From Spirodela intermedia (Eukaryota; Streptophyta; Magnoliopsida; Alismatales; Araceae), in assembly GCA_902729315.2 (NCBI GenBank), contig LR746270.1:1954501-2018500 (forward strand): DNA of 64,000 bases, in the 5' to 3' direction. The notes below the pieces were generated by a model. That model did no database searches. It saw only the letters and a program-made list of their open reading frames with translations, and was not told the origin of the DNA. Below, piece after piece: positions 12,201 through 25,800 of the stretch; positions within the stretch are counted from its first letter, which is position 1, and each line of letters starts with the position of its first letter. The position numbers were made by a program, and so were the translations under genes.

Positions 12201-15200
12201 CAACATTGAATGACCATACCGAGCTGATAATGAAAGCACTCTCCAAGCCCCATTTTCATTGGCACTGTTTACCCACCTCACAACATATTTTCAAGAATTT
12301 CCTGAAGGGCGTAGAGAGCTTTCGCCACTTAGGCTATTGCAACAAAACCCTGAAGTTCAGCTCCATATATACTATCGTCAATTGAAAGCATTGCGCACCA
12401 CATTTTCTCCACGCATTCTTCTAGATCAGACATATATTAAGCTAGCCGTTATCTCAGAAGTTGACAACTGAAAAGGAACCTCTAACGTTGAAGCTGGTTT
12501 TCAAACGTGTTCTCTTTGATATCCATTTATAAACAGAAAAGTCCATTGATCTCACATTACTTGTTCTTATAAGATAGCGGGACATCAAGTCGGGTGAAGA
12601 ATCTCAATGACCATTATACTATATCTTCTCAATAGGTTGTAATGACCACATTTCATTTGTAAGTATTATTAAGAAACATTTCAAATAAAATTCACCTCCC
12701 TCATGAATCGCAGTAATCCTCTGTGAGAGAAAGATGTCAGTGGTCACAAAGAGATAGAAAAGATTAATTAACAGCATTTTTTCGCAGTCTACACGGAAAA
12801 ATATCCAGGGAATCCTAGGGTGGGTACAAAAGCTTACAAACATAAAATAAAGAATGAAGAAGGCATTTTATTAAGTTCCAATCCATTCTCCACAATGCAT
12901 AAGATAGATAAGCAGGAACCGGAAAATAGAGACACAAATTATGCTGGCAATCATCCGGAAGTTGACATTTGTTAATCTCAAATAAGCATAAACAAATCAA
13001 GAAATTTTCATCCTAATTTATTGTAGCTAATATTAAGGATTATGCAACATTATCTAGAGAAATAAATGACACATAAAGTTGGAAGTGTGTCCAACCAAAT
13101 ATTAACAAATTATCTAATACCTTTCTCCATTGATAATCAAATATGGTTGAAATCCTCTTCTTGATAACTCCACAAACTTGACAAACCACCCCTATATCAT
13201 CTTTGAGAAGATAATCATGTTCACAATCTTCTGGATGTTCTTGTACCATCGCAACAGCTGCAGTATTGTCGGACACAGTGCCCTACCAAAAAAATACAAA
13301 AAACTGACAACCATGTCATGATCAAAAAACTATGTTTGGAAATGTGCATTAATTATTACATAAAGTGACAAAACTGACCTGAAACAATCAAAATGCGATT
13401 ACTATAAGAAACAAAAAATCTTAAACTTCTTAATTTAGTATAGTCTACAAGCAAAGGTGCTGACAGCTGCAAGGTGTGTTGACATCTAATCAACAATCTG
13501 TGTTGATTATCTGCACTCTGCGTTGATTATCAACACTCTTTGAGCATAATCAAGGCGTTAACTCCCAGAACAATCATTTTCAAAAACATGTAAACCTATT
13601 TATTCAACGTGAAAGAAATGCAAACCCCACTTCTTAACAAATGGTTACAGTGACCAAGAAAGAGCAACTCTTTCTCGATTGACAATGTTAGAGGAACTTG
13701 AGAAATGACGGAGAATGGAGGCCTGCTTGAACAAGCAGATCAATAATTTCTTTGATTTGGAAACAGAGGTTGTCAGTTATCAATGTTTCTTCCTCTTTCC
13801 TCTACACTTCGATAGATAAGAAAAGGATTTTCTCGCGATTTGCCATCTTCTGTAGTACTTCACATTGTTCTCCATTGTTTTTGTACAGATCTTTGTAATT
13901 TGTACTTTTTACTTTGCAATTGCTTTTCCTTGTTTTTTCTTGTTTTCCTCCCTCAAGGAAGAAGATTTCAGAAATCAAGAAAAGAATCATTAAATCTGGT
14001 GTTCGCTGACAGACTTCTGATAAAAGAAAGTGTATTATTTGTGAAAAAGAGATTTAACTGCGGATGGAAAACAAGCGTGCCATGTAAAGGGGAAAAAAGT
14101 CCTAAGAGGGGACCTATTGATGAGAAAAAATAAGAAATAAGATTCATAAAGAAAAAGATATTGCGAAACAGAAAAATAATGAACGGCGAATACCTTGGAG
14201 TACTCCAAGGCTAATGACATCTCTTTCCATAGATCTTCTAGGCTATCACTTTCTTGTGCATCACAAGCATCTTCGCTGGTGAACTCCAAAAGAGCACAAG
14301 AATGTGATTCATCTTCAGGATTCGACGGCGCACCACTCAGATAGTTAATCTCAGGATTTAACAGAGTCTCAGCACTTGATTTATCTTCTTCAATCGCCTT
14401 GACATCCGAAGACTCAACATTGCTCTCACCGTCATTCTCTATAGAGGACTGTTTGCACTTGCAAAACAAGAATAACGTTGTTAAGCGTGATAGTTACAAA
14501 TGATGGGATATTTATGCACAATGCTTCACAAGCAAATCTCGAAATGGAGACAATAATTCTTCGAAAATAGAATAGGACTCAGGTTTAAATGACATCAAAG
14601 AAAGTCACAGAATGATAACTGAAAATATGAAATATAAATGATAAGCTGGAAACAAGGGGATACCACTTAAAGATTGGAGCCTAGACATTGGGATCAATGC
14701 ATACAAGAGTGAGTGAATGAGATGTACGAATAAAGGCCTTCATACTTACTTTCCGTCTCCATATTTTTATGTAGTAAAACACGTGTGTAAACATGATTTT
14801 TTCAGAAAGAACAGATGAACGAATAAAAAAGCCTGCTGGTTGCAGATAATAGAAAACGAAAAGAACTAAAAAGTCGGAACAATATATCCAAACAGAAAAC
14901 ACCACTAGAAGGCTTGTCTTTTCTTAAAGGTTCTGCAATTGTCTATAACTTCATACACAAACTATAGCCTATGGGCACTCGAATGCCGCAGTGAAGTAAA
15001 ACAAGACTCCTACGATTTTCAGTAAATGAGGAAAATAATGTGCCAAAATAATGTGCACCCAGTATTTATGTAGCTGCAAGTCCATCATGACGGCAAGGAG
15101 AAGAGAGACTAAAAGGTACTTGCTTATATTTTATGAGTATTTTCGGAGCTCTGTTTGTCGCCTTACCTATTTTAATAAGAATTTTATTCAATAAAAAAAA

Positions 15201-17279
15201 TACTGACAAACTTAATGTTAGATTATACATACAGTAAAGAGCGTTATGAACCATCAAAAATAAAATGTCAAATGAAAAATATTGATGACTATAAAATTTA
15301 GCTTATTTTGTGTTGAGAAAGATTTTTTGAAATTAATTATAATAATGAAATGATACAGTTTGTTGATCAAATACTATCCAATATTAAGAATCTTAAAAGT
15401 GGTGTCCGACACCTGTACACTAAGATGAAAAAATAATATAGGGTTAAATACTCTCAGGAAAAGGACGCACAGTTTAGAGAGCAAAGCTGTAATAAAATTG
15501 ACGGATATGATAAAGTTTTATGTCTCGAGATTATTATACAATCCATAAAAAAAAAACTTTCTGCACATCCGAAAAACCCTTCTCAGAAAGTGTCTACTTA
15601 GTTTCAATAACTTCTAGAAAGTGGCAACAACCAGCAACCAGGTCACATAACGTTCACCTTGGAACGACAACCAAACAAACAAAGCAAAACTAAGTGTTAT
15701 AAGCCACGAAAAAATGAAAGAGAAAGGAAACTATCCAGTAAAAAGGTTTTATAAGCCGCACAAAAATGGCAAAGGCTGTACTAAATACTCATCCCAACAA
15801 AAATGAAAGAAGATTGCAATTTTAACTTTCATAAAATAAACTTTATAAGTACACTGTGACATTCACATAAAAAGCGCAAGTTCAAGAAACTGCTGGCGTG
15901 GTTCTTCAACAAAGAAAAAAATATATACGGAGAAAATTTCTCAAAAAACGTAGCCAATTTCCGAATTTTTCTCCAATGCGAACCATTCCCACAATCAGAG
16001 CGATGCAAACTGTAAATAGCTGCATTAACTCTGAATGTTTTCACCTCTGCACACCAAACATTGTGAAATGAATAGCTTACTATCACCACTTTCCTCATCC
16101 CAGCTTGTCATTGGCACAAGGAAATTTTTAGTTACTAACACTACAGTACATTGAAAGCTAAATTATGACGCAATTTTTTTTAAAAAATGATTTTAAAATT
16201 GCATAGCTTACCAGACTAATAACAAGGAATCTCATCATAGAAGAGAAAGGCATCAAATAAAAATTGATACGAGGGGTAGGTGGAAACTGATTATACGCCT
16301 TCTAAGGCACATATGTGTCTGGTATATGAGATGGTTAACATCTTCCAGTCACAGCCCGTCATTTTCAGAGATCGAGAATGATGTAGAAGAGAATAACACT
16401 CACAATCCAGCTATAGGAAAATGGGACACTTAATTTGGCCATCAATTACAAGTTATAACCTTGATCAGTCAGAAGTATTGCATAACGTTCTGCTAAAACA
16501 TTGAAGTACACAACTAATAAAGCTCTCCTTAGATGTTATCTGGTTATCACCGACAAAAATGCTAACTTCATGGGTACAGATTAAGTAGTAACACAGATCC
16601 AAACGGAACTAACTTGAATTTTCAGTATAGATTTTGTCTTGTCTGCTTTTGTCAAAAAAACCTGATGATACTGGGCAAATTGATCATAGGCTCCATCGAC
16701 AGAATAGCTATTGACAAGTTCGGTGCATACAATGTCACGGTCTGTGATCTGGCACTGTTGAGCTTCTTCGTCCGAGTCAATTACTATTATTGGCTTGTTT
16801 GCTGACGTTCGTTTAGTTTTCTGATAAAAATCAGGATAGTCAATTTCATCTTCTGCATAAGTGATTGCGATAATTGCATTATCATTGGCAGTCAATTTGG
16901 CTTCCATCACTCTGGCTTTGAAATGTGGAGAAAATTGGCAATCGCTTCGTAACGCATCACCAACATCTGGCCCAATACTGGCATTAATATCTACAGTTGT
17001 TTGAGAACTGGCGAGTGAAGATCTCACCATAAATAAGTAATTCATTAATCGCATATTTTCAGCATGCAGTTTTTCATATTCCTTGGTAACGCTGCCATAG
17101 TTACCTTCTGCAATGTCTTCCGATATATCAGGCAATGTAAAAGCATTATCACTATCTGTAGCTTTATTTGTCTCCAGATGACGGTTTCCAAGGATACAAG
17201 GCAAGGAACCCGATTTATCAAAAAAATTCTCATCATTGCACGTTCGCATCCTTTTTTGCCTTTGGAAATACATCTCCAT
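9295..17279 (-). CDS. DRD1: DRD1/CHR35-like SNF2 chromatin remodeler (four coding exons)
   Basis: Coding exons on the minus strand: 17279-16662, 14457-14194, 13282-13121 and 11109-9295. All splice sites are GT/AG and all introns phase 0, giving 952 residues; Arabidopsis DRD1 is slightly under 900. Exon 3 holds the family segment EHDYLLKDDIGVVCQVCGVI with a C-x2-C pair. Exon 4 carries the SNF2 ATPase: HAPGSGKT Walker A at about 424-431, LILDEGHTPRNEDT (DEGH box) at about 537-550, the PGLADF segment, and helicase motif VI QQAIARAFRPGQ. In plants DRD1 works with DMS3 and RDM1 (DDR complex) to load Pol V in RNA-directed DNA methylation. The DRD1-type segments in exons 3 and 4 favour DRD1 over CLASSY proteins. 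The start (MEMYFQ) follows a 3' splice-site-like TTGATTGTAG, so an upstream noncoding exon is likely. The 14457 acceptor could instead be nine bases downstream. Exon 1 is poorly conserved, so its limits are less sure. Confidence 0.9.
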
Positions 17280-17281
17280 GA

Positions 17282-19189
17282 CTACAATCAAGAACCATAG
17301 GGCGTTAAAAGATGACATAAAAATTTAAAAATGAAGATTTAAGGAAAACAGTTACCGAAGATGAAGAATTCATACATAAGCAAACAAAAAACTTTATATG
17401 CTGTGCAAAAGCAATGAGTTAATGCATCCAGTATGCAGTGTTGTTAAAAGTTTTGTAATGTTTAGAAGTGAGACATGAACATAGGCTGATCTGATCACAG
17501 ACTGTGAACAACTAAGCTCATAATGAAGATCATACTAAATTAGGTTTTATCACAATTCTGCTTATGATACAAGGGGGTCCATGAAAAAGAACATTACCCC
17601 CTTACTGTCTGCAGATGTCTTCACAGACTTTGCAGTCAGTTCCCTAAGCTGGGACACAATCAAAAAATGATGTGGCGTAAAGGTGTACTTGGATGATTAC
17701 TTCATGACTCTTACACATTCCCAATTTACTAATGATACAAGCCTGCTTAAAAGGGAAAATGCGTAAAAAAATCAAGCATCAAAATGTTCATTGATCTGTC
17801 AGAATATGGTGACCAGGCTGTGCAAAACTTCGAAAAGCCATGGGAACTAGGATCCAACAAGATGGGTTGATCGACCATATTATTCACGAGAGTGTATGGT
17901 AGCCGAATTGGCATTCATGAACCCTGACGTCGTGCTTCTTATATGGGCGAAAAACTATAAGAGCAGATGAACTAATTTAGAAGCTTAGTCAAAGATCGGA
18001 GCAATGGAAGCAAAAATACTTTCAGACAGAGGAAGATGGATCCTTTTCATAACTGTTGCTTCCAGTTTGACCATGCATGTGGTTCCCATCTTAAAACAAT
18101 CAACGTCTATCAAAAAGAAATTAACGAAATAATAAATGAGCTCTTTTGCAGTTGTGGAGGTGGAGATAAACAAGCCTTTAATTTGAATGGGTGGAAACTC
18201 ATAAAAGCAGAAAGATATCTCATTAAAAGATAATTTCAGATTACGATTTTGGTTAGATGGTTGTTCGGATCAGGAGAGACTAATTCTTATGAACATATTT
18301 TTGAAAGTGAGGTTTATTCCAAAGTATAGGAATAGAGTGCCTCTAACTGCGAAAGATTTTTTTTACGATACATCATCTTACCTGCAATCTAAGGGTCAAC
18401 ATGATTCTATTTCATTCATTAAACTTGCTAGCAGTGATGGAAATGGTAGATGATCTTCAAGTATGCATATCAATTACGATAATGAACAGAAAGAAACGAA
18501 TTTCCTAGTTTATTTCTTCCCCATCACTCCCCATCCTTTAAGACGAGAACGACATTTTGGTGCTTTCCAGCTTCGTTTGTATTTTCTCCATCGCTTTGAT
18601 TCTAGTTAGGTGGATTATGAACTCGAGTTCCTATTCTGACAACATCGTGGCATAAATAACCTAGAAAGGAAAGAAAAAAGGAAGAAGGAAGGGAAACCCT
18701 TACACTGGTGGTTGGCGGCTAGGGTATCATCAATCAGGAATCCCCTCAAACTTCCACATATAAGATTTTTCTTTCTAGAATATTTTATTAACCGATCCTT
18801 CATCACATTACGGATTGTTGTATTTAGCCAGCGATATCATCGAAGCTTCTCTAGAGCAGCTGCTGCGTATGTGCATCTCCCGTGTGAGACACGAACCCAA
18901 CAAAGAAGGCACGCTTCAGCATTCAAAGTGGAGACTATCCACATCTAGAGGAACCAGACAAAGGCGGCAAGGCTGTTAAGAGTGATCTTCTCGGTGCCAT
19001 CCTATCAAAGTAGACATGGTTTCCCTCGAGTAGCATCTGCTTCCGGTATCCAACCCCGCAAACAATGCACATTAAAAGCAAACAAAGTTCCACATCATCA
19101 ACAGCCAGAGATATTTTACGCATGAACACGATGGTCAACATGCGGACAAACATCGACACAAACCGCAATATAACTTCTGGAAACCCGAT
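17282..19189. other. DRD1-like 5' region and divergent intergenic DNA
   Basis: A noncoding first exon and the promoter of the minus-strand remodeler should lie here, because the coding start abuts a splice acceptor at 17282-17283. I could not place the transcription start. No other gene is visible. Confidence 0.4.
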
Positions 19190-19199
19190 GGAACATCGT

Positions 19200-19360
19200 G
19201 AGAGAGGGAGAGAGAGAGAGAGAGAGAGAGTGATGGCAACGCGGGGAAGGAAGTACACTGGGGGGTGAGAGAGAGAGAGAGAGAGGGAGAGATGGCAACG
19301 CGGGGAAGGAAGTACACTGGGGAGAGAAAAAGAGCGAGAGCGAGAGAGAGAGAGGAAGGG
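19200..19360. repeat. GA-rich minisatellite, 59-bp unit repeated
   Basis: GATGGCAACGCGGGGAAGGA and the following AGTACACTGGGG occur twice, at 19232 and 19291, each preceded by a GA tract. A third GA tract follows. It sits in the intergenic region shared by the two divergent genes. The pyrimidine-strand ORFs here are translations of the repeat. Confidence 0.9.
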
Positions 19361-20070
19361 GAGGGAAGGGAAGGCGGTTAGCCGCTGGTAAGGGCCACAA
19401 ACTATTTGAAATTGTGGGGCCACAAAGTAGGCGAAATTATAGAAACCCCCTTCTTTTCTGCATAGAACAAATTCCGCATTAACATATCTTTATTGAAAAT
19501 TAAAATAACATGTGCCCACTCTGTTTAATTTTTTTTAATTTTTTGCGAAAGAAAAATGTGATTTTTCCGAGAGTTGACTTGACTTCCGATGGGCTCTCGC
19601 CCAATCAGCGCTCCCAGATAAGGTCAGAGTGGGCTTAGCCTTCATGTCCACTTGGCATGAGGGGCTGATCAAGATGGATTGAGTATATTTTCTCTCTAAT
19701 TTCGGAGTAAATTTTATTTATTTTTGTAGTTTTATTCTGCTAAGCTCAAAATAGAGACAGGGGCTTATCTCCAATTAGTAGAAAAATTATTTATAATTTG
19801 GTAAAAAACGTGCTTTTCAATAGGTTATACTTTTCTAAAGGGTTGAAATGGAAAAAACTTTTACACTTGATGGCCACGGCTGGCGGGGAAGCGTAGTCGT
19901 TTGGCAAGATGTTCCCGGAAATCCTCGAGAGCTCACTAAGGCGAGAAGAACCGATTCCCCCCGAATTCCCTTACGCTGCATCTCGCGGCACGTTAAACTC
20001 CAGCGAAGAAGCGGGCCGTGCTTACGATTCATCCGAGAGAGCATAACTTTTGTTCCTAAGGAAATCGTAC

Positions 20071-20166
20071 ACGTTGCTTCCACGTGAAGCCAGGATCGTG
20101 CGCTCCCACGTGTCCTCAAGACGGGTCTGGACCGTTCCAGGTGTGCTCCTACGTGGGTCTACGTGG
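20071..20166 (+). promoter_or_regulatory. ACGTG (G-box-like) cluster upstream of LFG
   Basis: Two perfect CACGTG G-boxes (20081-20086, 20107-20112) and two ACGTGG cores (20151, 20161) fall within 90 bases, plus an ACGTT at 20071. Such elements bind plant bZIP and bHLH factors, including those of abscisic acid and ER-stress responses. They lie 280-370 bases before the start codon. Function is inferred. Confidence 0.6.
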
Positions 20167-20254
20167 CGGTTGGAGGCAGCATCCGGAACGTTCTAAAGGA
20201 GAGGCTTCCGGGTTGCCTATTTTTTCTGATGCTTCCTTCCGCAACTGCAGGCTT

Positions 20255-20380
20255 AGAGGAGAAAGGAGAAAGAAGGGGAAAAGAGGGAGGAGGAAGGAGG
20301 AACGAGGAGGAACGGAGGAAGGAGGAAGGGGCAAGGAGGAGCAAGGAGGAACAGGAAGGAGTAAGGAGGAGGGAGGAGGG
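20255..20380 (+). repeat. purine-rich (GGAGGAA)n tract in LFG leader
   Basis: About 125 bases almost entirely of A and G on the plus strand, built from AGGAGGAA-like units with rare single C or T interruptions. It lies 62-187 bases upstream of the LFG start and is probably transcribed as 5' UTR. Confidence 0.85.
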
Positions 20381-20441
20381 TCGGAACTCGAGCGGGGGAC
20401 GTTGCTTCGTTGCCTCTCTCCGTGGGGGAGGTGGGGACAAG

Positions 20442-22113
20442 ATGTGGCAGATGAGGCCGCCAAGCAGGAAGTCCGGCGATGTGGAATCCGCCGGGGGGCT
20501 GCCACCGCCGCTGTATCCCACAATGCTCGAGAGCCCTCAACTGCGTTGGGCCTTCATCCGGAAGATCTACTTCATACTCGCCGTGCAGCTTCTGCTCACC
20601 GTCGCCGTTGCCTCCGTTGTCGTCTTCGTCCGCCCTATCCCCCACTTCTTCGTCTCCTCCGGCGCAGGCCTCGGCATCTACATCTTCCTCGTCATCCTCC
20701 CGTTGATCGGTACGTTAAATATTGTCGGCAGCATCTCTACGCATTCTTTCCTAGCGGCGAATCAATCGGTCGTCCCGTAGTCTGGTTTTCATCTTAAAGG
20801 TTCTCTTCTCTTCAGTTCGGTGTGGGATTCCGGCAATGAAATGGATCCCTACTCTGGCAATGATGGATCGGAATCCCGAGTAGTTGGGTTTTCTTCCACG
20901 CCCGCAATCGTACGACAATTCTTCTTCTCTTCTCTCTACGTTCTTCCAGAAAAAGAATTTCCAGTCAAAATAAAACACAGATAACTCCAGAGAATGGCAG
21001 AAGAATTTCCGTGTCTTTGTTCGTTTGGACTTTTCACTGTCAGATTCTCTGATGTGCGCTGAAACATTTATTTACTTCGCAGTGCTATGCCCGCTCTATT
21101 ACTATCACCAGCGCCACCCCGTGAATTATCTGCTGCTGGCCGTCTTCACCCTGTCTCTCAGTTTCAGCGTCGGCTTGACGTGCGCCTTCACCAGTGGTAA
21201 GCATCCCCAAGAACCTGACACCGAGTTTCCCCGCCTTTCTTATCCTTGATCAATGAAATAAATCAAAATATTCGCATTTTCGTTGTGTTCTGCCTTCGTT
21301 AAACTCCACATTCCGCTCTGTGGAGGAGTTCGTTCGTCATACCGTCTATCCTCCTCTATGGACGGCTTTTGATCCGTGTTTTATCTAGACTGTGAATCGG
21401 CTTGCGATCTTTCACCTTGGAAGGAAGGATCCCATCGGAACTCGCCCGTGCTAATTGATGATTCCATCTCCTGCTGCTGTTCGGCTTGAATGTCGATGAG
21501 ACCAACGGTGGATTCTTTCTTCTCGAAACCTTTCTGAATCAAATCCTCGGTTCTCGGGCATGCCATGCAGGGAAAGTCATCCTCGAGTCTGCAATCCTGA
21601 CCTCCGTCGTCGTCGTCAGCCTCACTCTCTACACATACTGGGCCGCGAAGAGGGGCCACGATTTCCAGTTCCTCGGCCCCTTCCTCTTCGTCGCGCTGCT
21701 GATCTTGATCGTCTTCGCCTTCATCCAGGTCCCCCCACATCCTACAGTCTCCTCCTCCTCTCTTCTCTCCTCCTGGTTCTGGCTTCCCCTTATGGGTTAT
21801 GCGTTTCGGCCATTGGTGCTGCTGGTGTCTCCTCCAATGTCTTCATCCTCTTTTCTTCCTCCTAGTTCTTTTTTCTTCCCCTCATGGGTGAGGCATTTCG
21901 GTGCAGCTGGTGTTTCCCCTGGGGAGGCTGTCGGTGATGATATACGGGGCCCTGGCAGCGGTGATCTTCTGCGGCTACATCATATATGACACAGACAACC
22001 TGATCAAGCGCTACACTTACGACGAGTACATCTGGGCCGCCGTCTCCCTCTACCTGGACATCATCAACCTCTTCCTCTCTCTGCTCACCCTCTTCAGGGC
22101 CGCCGACACCTGA
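20442..22113 (+). CDS. LFG: LIFEGUARD-type Bax inhibitor-1-like membrane protein (four exons)
   Basis: Coding exons 20442-20709, 21083-21196, 21571-21728 and 21907-22113 join through GT/AG introns (phases 1, 1, 0) to 248 aa, the usual LFG length. The N-terminus MWQMRPPSRK...LYPTMLESPQLRWAFIRKIY is the family hallmark. Hydrophobic helices follow in every exon, with family segments LCPLYYYHQRHPVNYLLLAV, AKRGHDFQFLGPFLF and FCGYIIYDTDNLIKRYTYDE, ending in RAADT. LFG/TMBIM proteins are seven-helix proteins of ER and other endomembranes that restrain cell death and influence calcium and stress responses; in barley LFG affects powdery mildew entry. An in-frame ATG at 20229 would add 71 purine-tract-encoded residues; it is rejected because family members begin with MW. 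No sign of disruption. Confidence 0.95.
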
Positions 22114-22258
22114 AACCGCTTCCAGAATCACCGCGCTCAGATACATTTTTCCCAGTGATCATACTCTCCTTGTAAGTAAGCCCACGAATATGAAAGATGC
22201 CATCTTTTTCCTCAACTGGAAACACCCCCACCCCCAGTAGAAGATATTTATATGTATA

Positions 22259-22440
22259 TCAAGAGAGAGAGAATCCTCTCTTCCCTCTGTACTGTTGTTG
22301 AGGAGAGAGAAGCGACTGGGCCGTGGAGCTTCTCCCTATTCTGGATGAAGTGGGCACGACATGGCTGGGCCTATTAGAGGGAGACCTGGAGGAGAGAGTG
22401 GTTGGCAGTCTTACTCGCATTTTAGAGAGAGAGAGAGAGT
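22259..22440. repeat. short GA microsatellites after LFG
   Basis: GA tracts at about 22262-22272 and 22422-22440, downstream of the LFG stop. They may lie in or just beyond the 3' UTR. Confidence 0.7.
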
Positions 22441-22796
22441 CTGTGTTGGTGGTTCTTTGCTCTCGGCTCGCCCGACGGTCAACGTTCCTGACCCAAACCG
22501 GAACGCCGCCACCTGGTGGGAGCATTCTCCACTCAGGGAAGGACAAGTCGATGCCGAGTCTGCTTATTTGCAGGAATTCTTACTTTGAAAACTTAGAAAA
22601 AGGTGCAAATAAACTATGTAAATTAGACGTATGCATGCTAAGAATATTTTCACCCCAACTTAAACAAAAAATACAGTCAACGAGACCTGCTTCTTTAACA
22701 TGCCATCTTTCCCCCTTATCTAAGACGATAATAGCGAGTAATTAGCGTATGGCGATGGTAGGTAGATAACTAATGGAGATGGTGCGTTTACTCTCC

Positions 22797-22808
22797 CTCC
22801 CTCCTTCC

Positions 22809-22849
<41 letters not shown>

Positions 22850-22852
22850 GGC
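22797..22852. repeat. (CT)n followed by (CG)n microsatellite
   Basis: A CT tract passes directly into GCGCGCGCG, a compound simple repeat. Alternating CG is a classic Z-DNA-prone sequence. Confidence 0.9.
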
Positions 22853-25800
22853 GGATAGGTGGGTCAGACGGCCAAAATGCATAAAGGGCCATTAATACGC
22901 CTAGATATTGTGTTTCATTAATGGACCTACATTGGTTAAGGAGGCCATGAACCTCTCCTATTTAGATGCAAGGACTCCAAAGGCTAGTCAAAGGATTTGG
23001 CTGGAAGATGCCAATTCTGGATTTATGATTGAGGTATTGGGTTTGAGAGAAGGTGGTGTTAGGATGTGCGCTTCAAACACTTCAAAGAATTTATAACACT
23101 CCTTGCCAATGTTTCCAACATGCCATTGAAGTTGAGTAGCATTGGTGGGGCCGAGCCCATTTCCTATGTCAATGGGGACTAAAATAGAGTCAAATAAACC
23201 TACGTGGCTAAACCTACTAACGTCACTAAGCTTCTTCTTTGCGGTAAAATGGTCTTTTACTAAAATAATGGTATAATCATATTGATTGTCTCTTAAATGT
23301 TGAATATAGAGATGTCAAATTTAAAATTTATAGAACTGAATTCACTTTAAGATAAACCAAGTTATAAATCTAATGAGTTATGGTTGAATCCATAAGAAAG
23401 ATGATAGATGTTATGATAATTTCTTTGGTTTCATTAGTAAATTAAAATATAATAAAATAAAATAAAAAACAAAACAATAGAGAGGGGAGGGGGGGTAGAA
23501 GACACGTTCTATGCTCGATTAGCTCTGACCAACTCACCCTTCCCCTTGCCATCGTGAAGTTATTAATTTAAAGTAAAATAATAATAAAAATTATCATACT
23601 CTAAAAATAATAAAAAATAGGAAAGGGGATAGAGAGGAGGATGGAGGGAGAAGATATTAGAGGGGAGAGAGAGATGATGCAAAGGGAGAAAGATGACTTT
23701 GCTTGAGGCAATCACTGATGGAGAAAGACACAATGGACTTAGAAAAAAATATACAAAATATGAGACAGGAATATGAAGATTTGAGATTGTAAATAAGTTT
23801 TGAATTGATTCCAAAAAAATAAATTATTCAAAAAATGATACTAAAACAGATTTAAAAAAACTCTCCCTTTGACATTAGCGATGAGCTGGACAAATGGATT
23901 CAAAATTGAGGGTGAATCAATCAGTTTTTAATGCATGAATCAACTCGGAAATGAAATTAAAACTACTCATAACTAAAAAAAACTAAGGAATTTGACACAA
24001 AACATATGGAAAAACAAGATTTTCTGCCTTTTGATATTGTGAATGGTGGATGAATGAGTTTGAACGAAATCACAAAAGAAAACATGAAAAATCGATTGCC
24101 TCCTTGATTTACCTACATGTCACCTGAATGAATTGAAGAAATAAATTCTACAATAGAGAGAAATTATATTTAAATATCAAAATAAGACAAAAAATCCATG
24201 AAGAATTAGAGGAATACTACAATCTTCACTTGGTGGATGGAGGAAAAAAATGATCCTTTTTTGGCCCAAGATTAGATGTTTTTATACTCTCGTTAGATCT
24301 TGAATCGTTTATAGTCAATGAGGAATTAACTTGCTTAAAAGTTGACCGATTTTTAGAGAGAATCAGCTTCCATTTCTCCATCCATCTTTCTGCCCAGTTT
24401 TACTCCCGTTTCTGGTCATTTTTGTCCACTTTTACTCATCTTCAATTATTTTTCGATTTTTTAAAATTTAATTAAGTAAAGCGACTGACTAGTCCGATTA
24501 ATGTGCTCCAGAATTCCCTAGAATTAACACAGATTTCAAAAATATATTCAAACATAGAAAAAATTCGGAGGAAATCATTCATATCTAAAAGAATGAACTA
24601 TAACTATTAAAATCTAATTTTAACCCTAATTATGAAAAATTTAAGTGAAAAAATAGAACATATAGTATATTACTATATATCAAGGAATATTAAAAAATAA
24701 ACATGCGCTAAAATATACTGAAATCATGCATGAAGCATGTATTTTGTGCCATTACTTAAAAATATGCTTTACCTGATTGCTCATTTAAATCTGTATCATT
24801 TAGCATGAAGTAATACATCAAATGTAATAATTATCTGTTATTTATCTCATGAAATGACTTATTATCACACATCAATTTAGGGAAAAGGTTTTGATACTAC
24901 AATTGATCAAAGTAAATATTATACATCATGAACAAGAGATACAACATAAAGAGGTATATTTTAAAAAAAGTCGTAATTTCTTCAACAAAATGATAATCAA
25001 TAAAAGGGAATATAATATTTTTTTAAAGAGGCTTTCAAAAGGAACCAAGAACGGGGCTAAATCGGTATTTTTTTAATTAGATTTATATCACTTTTTCTAC
25101 CCTAAATTTTGGTACCAAAAAATTACCACATTGTCACCCACCTAGGCTATTCCTTAGCCTAATGCTCTTTGGTTCTAGAAAATTGAGGTTGCAGAAAATG
25201 TTGAATACCGAGGCTTCAGATAACCTCCAATGAATTTTACAGCTACACCCAATGCAATTGTTTCCTAAAAACACTTTTAGGTTAATGACTCTAGCGAGTC
25301 ATCCAGATTATTTACCAACTAATCTCTTCTAAATTTACAACTCAAGTCAGCTTGTGTATTAGGAGTACTCAATTGCAGATTAAAAATAACAATAGAAAGT
25401 AAAATGTCTCTCGAACTGTGTGCATGACTGAATTTTTGACATTCTAGAGATGTAAAGCATCTTGCAGAGAAGAGAACTTCGGATGCTTGAGATGGAGATA
25501 TTTATTTCAATCTTTCAGTATGTTTCTGAACACGAGACCTTTCAATGCATTTCCTATAAAATCACCCATTTTTCCTGTTTTTTAAACATATTTCATGGTA
25601 AAACAAATGGCTAGAATATAATATCTCGATGATCAGGACATGCTTTAATAATTCACGTTGAGAATCATGCAGCTCTTTCTTACTTTCATGTAGTGCCACC
25701 CATTTAAATCTCTCTTTGTCTTTGTCTCTATCTCTCTCTCTCTCTAATATGTTTACTATTTTCTTAGAGTAATTAAAAAAAATATTAAAAAAAGTATCAC

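Noticed and set aside
18935-19423. 162-codon Ser/Leu-rich ORF
   Set aside because: Leu-Ser repeats come from the CT strand of a GA minisatellite.
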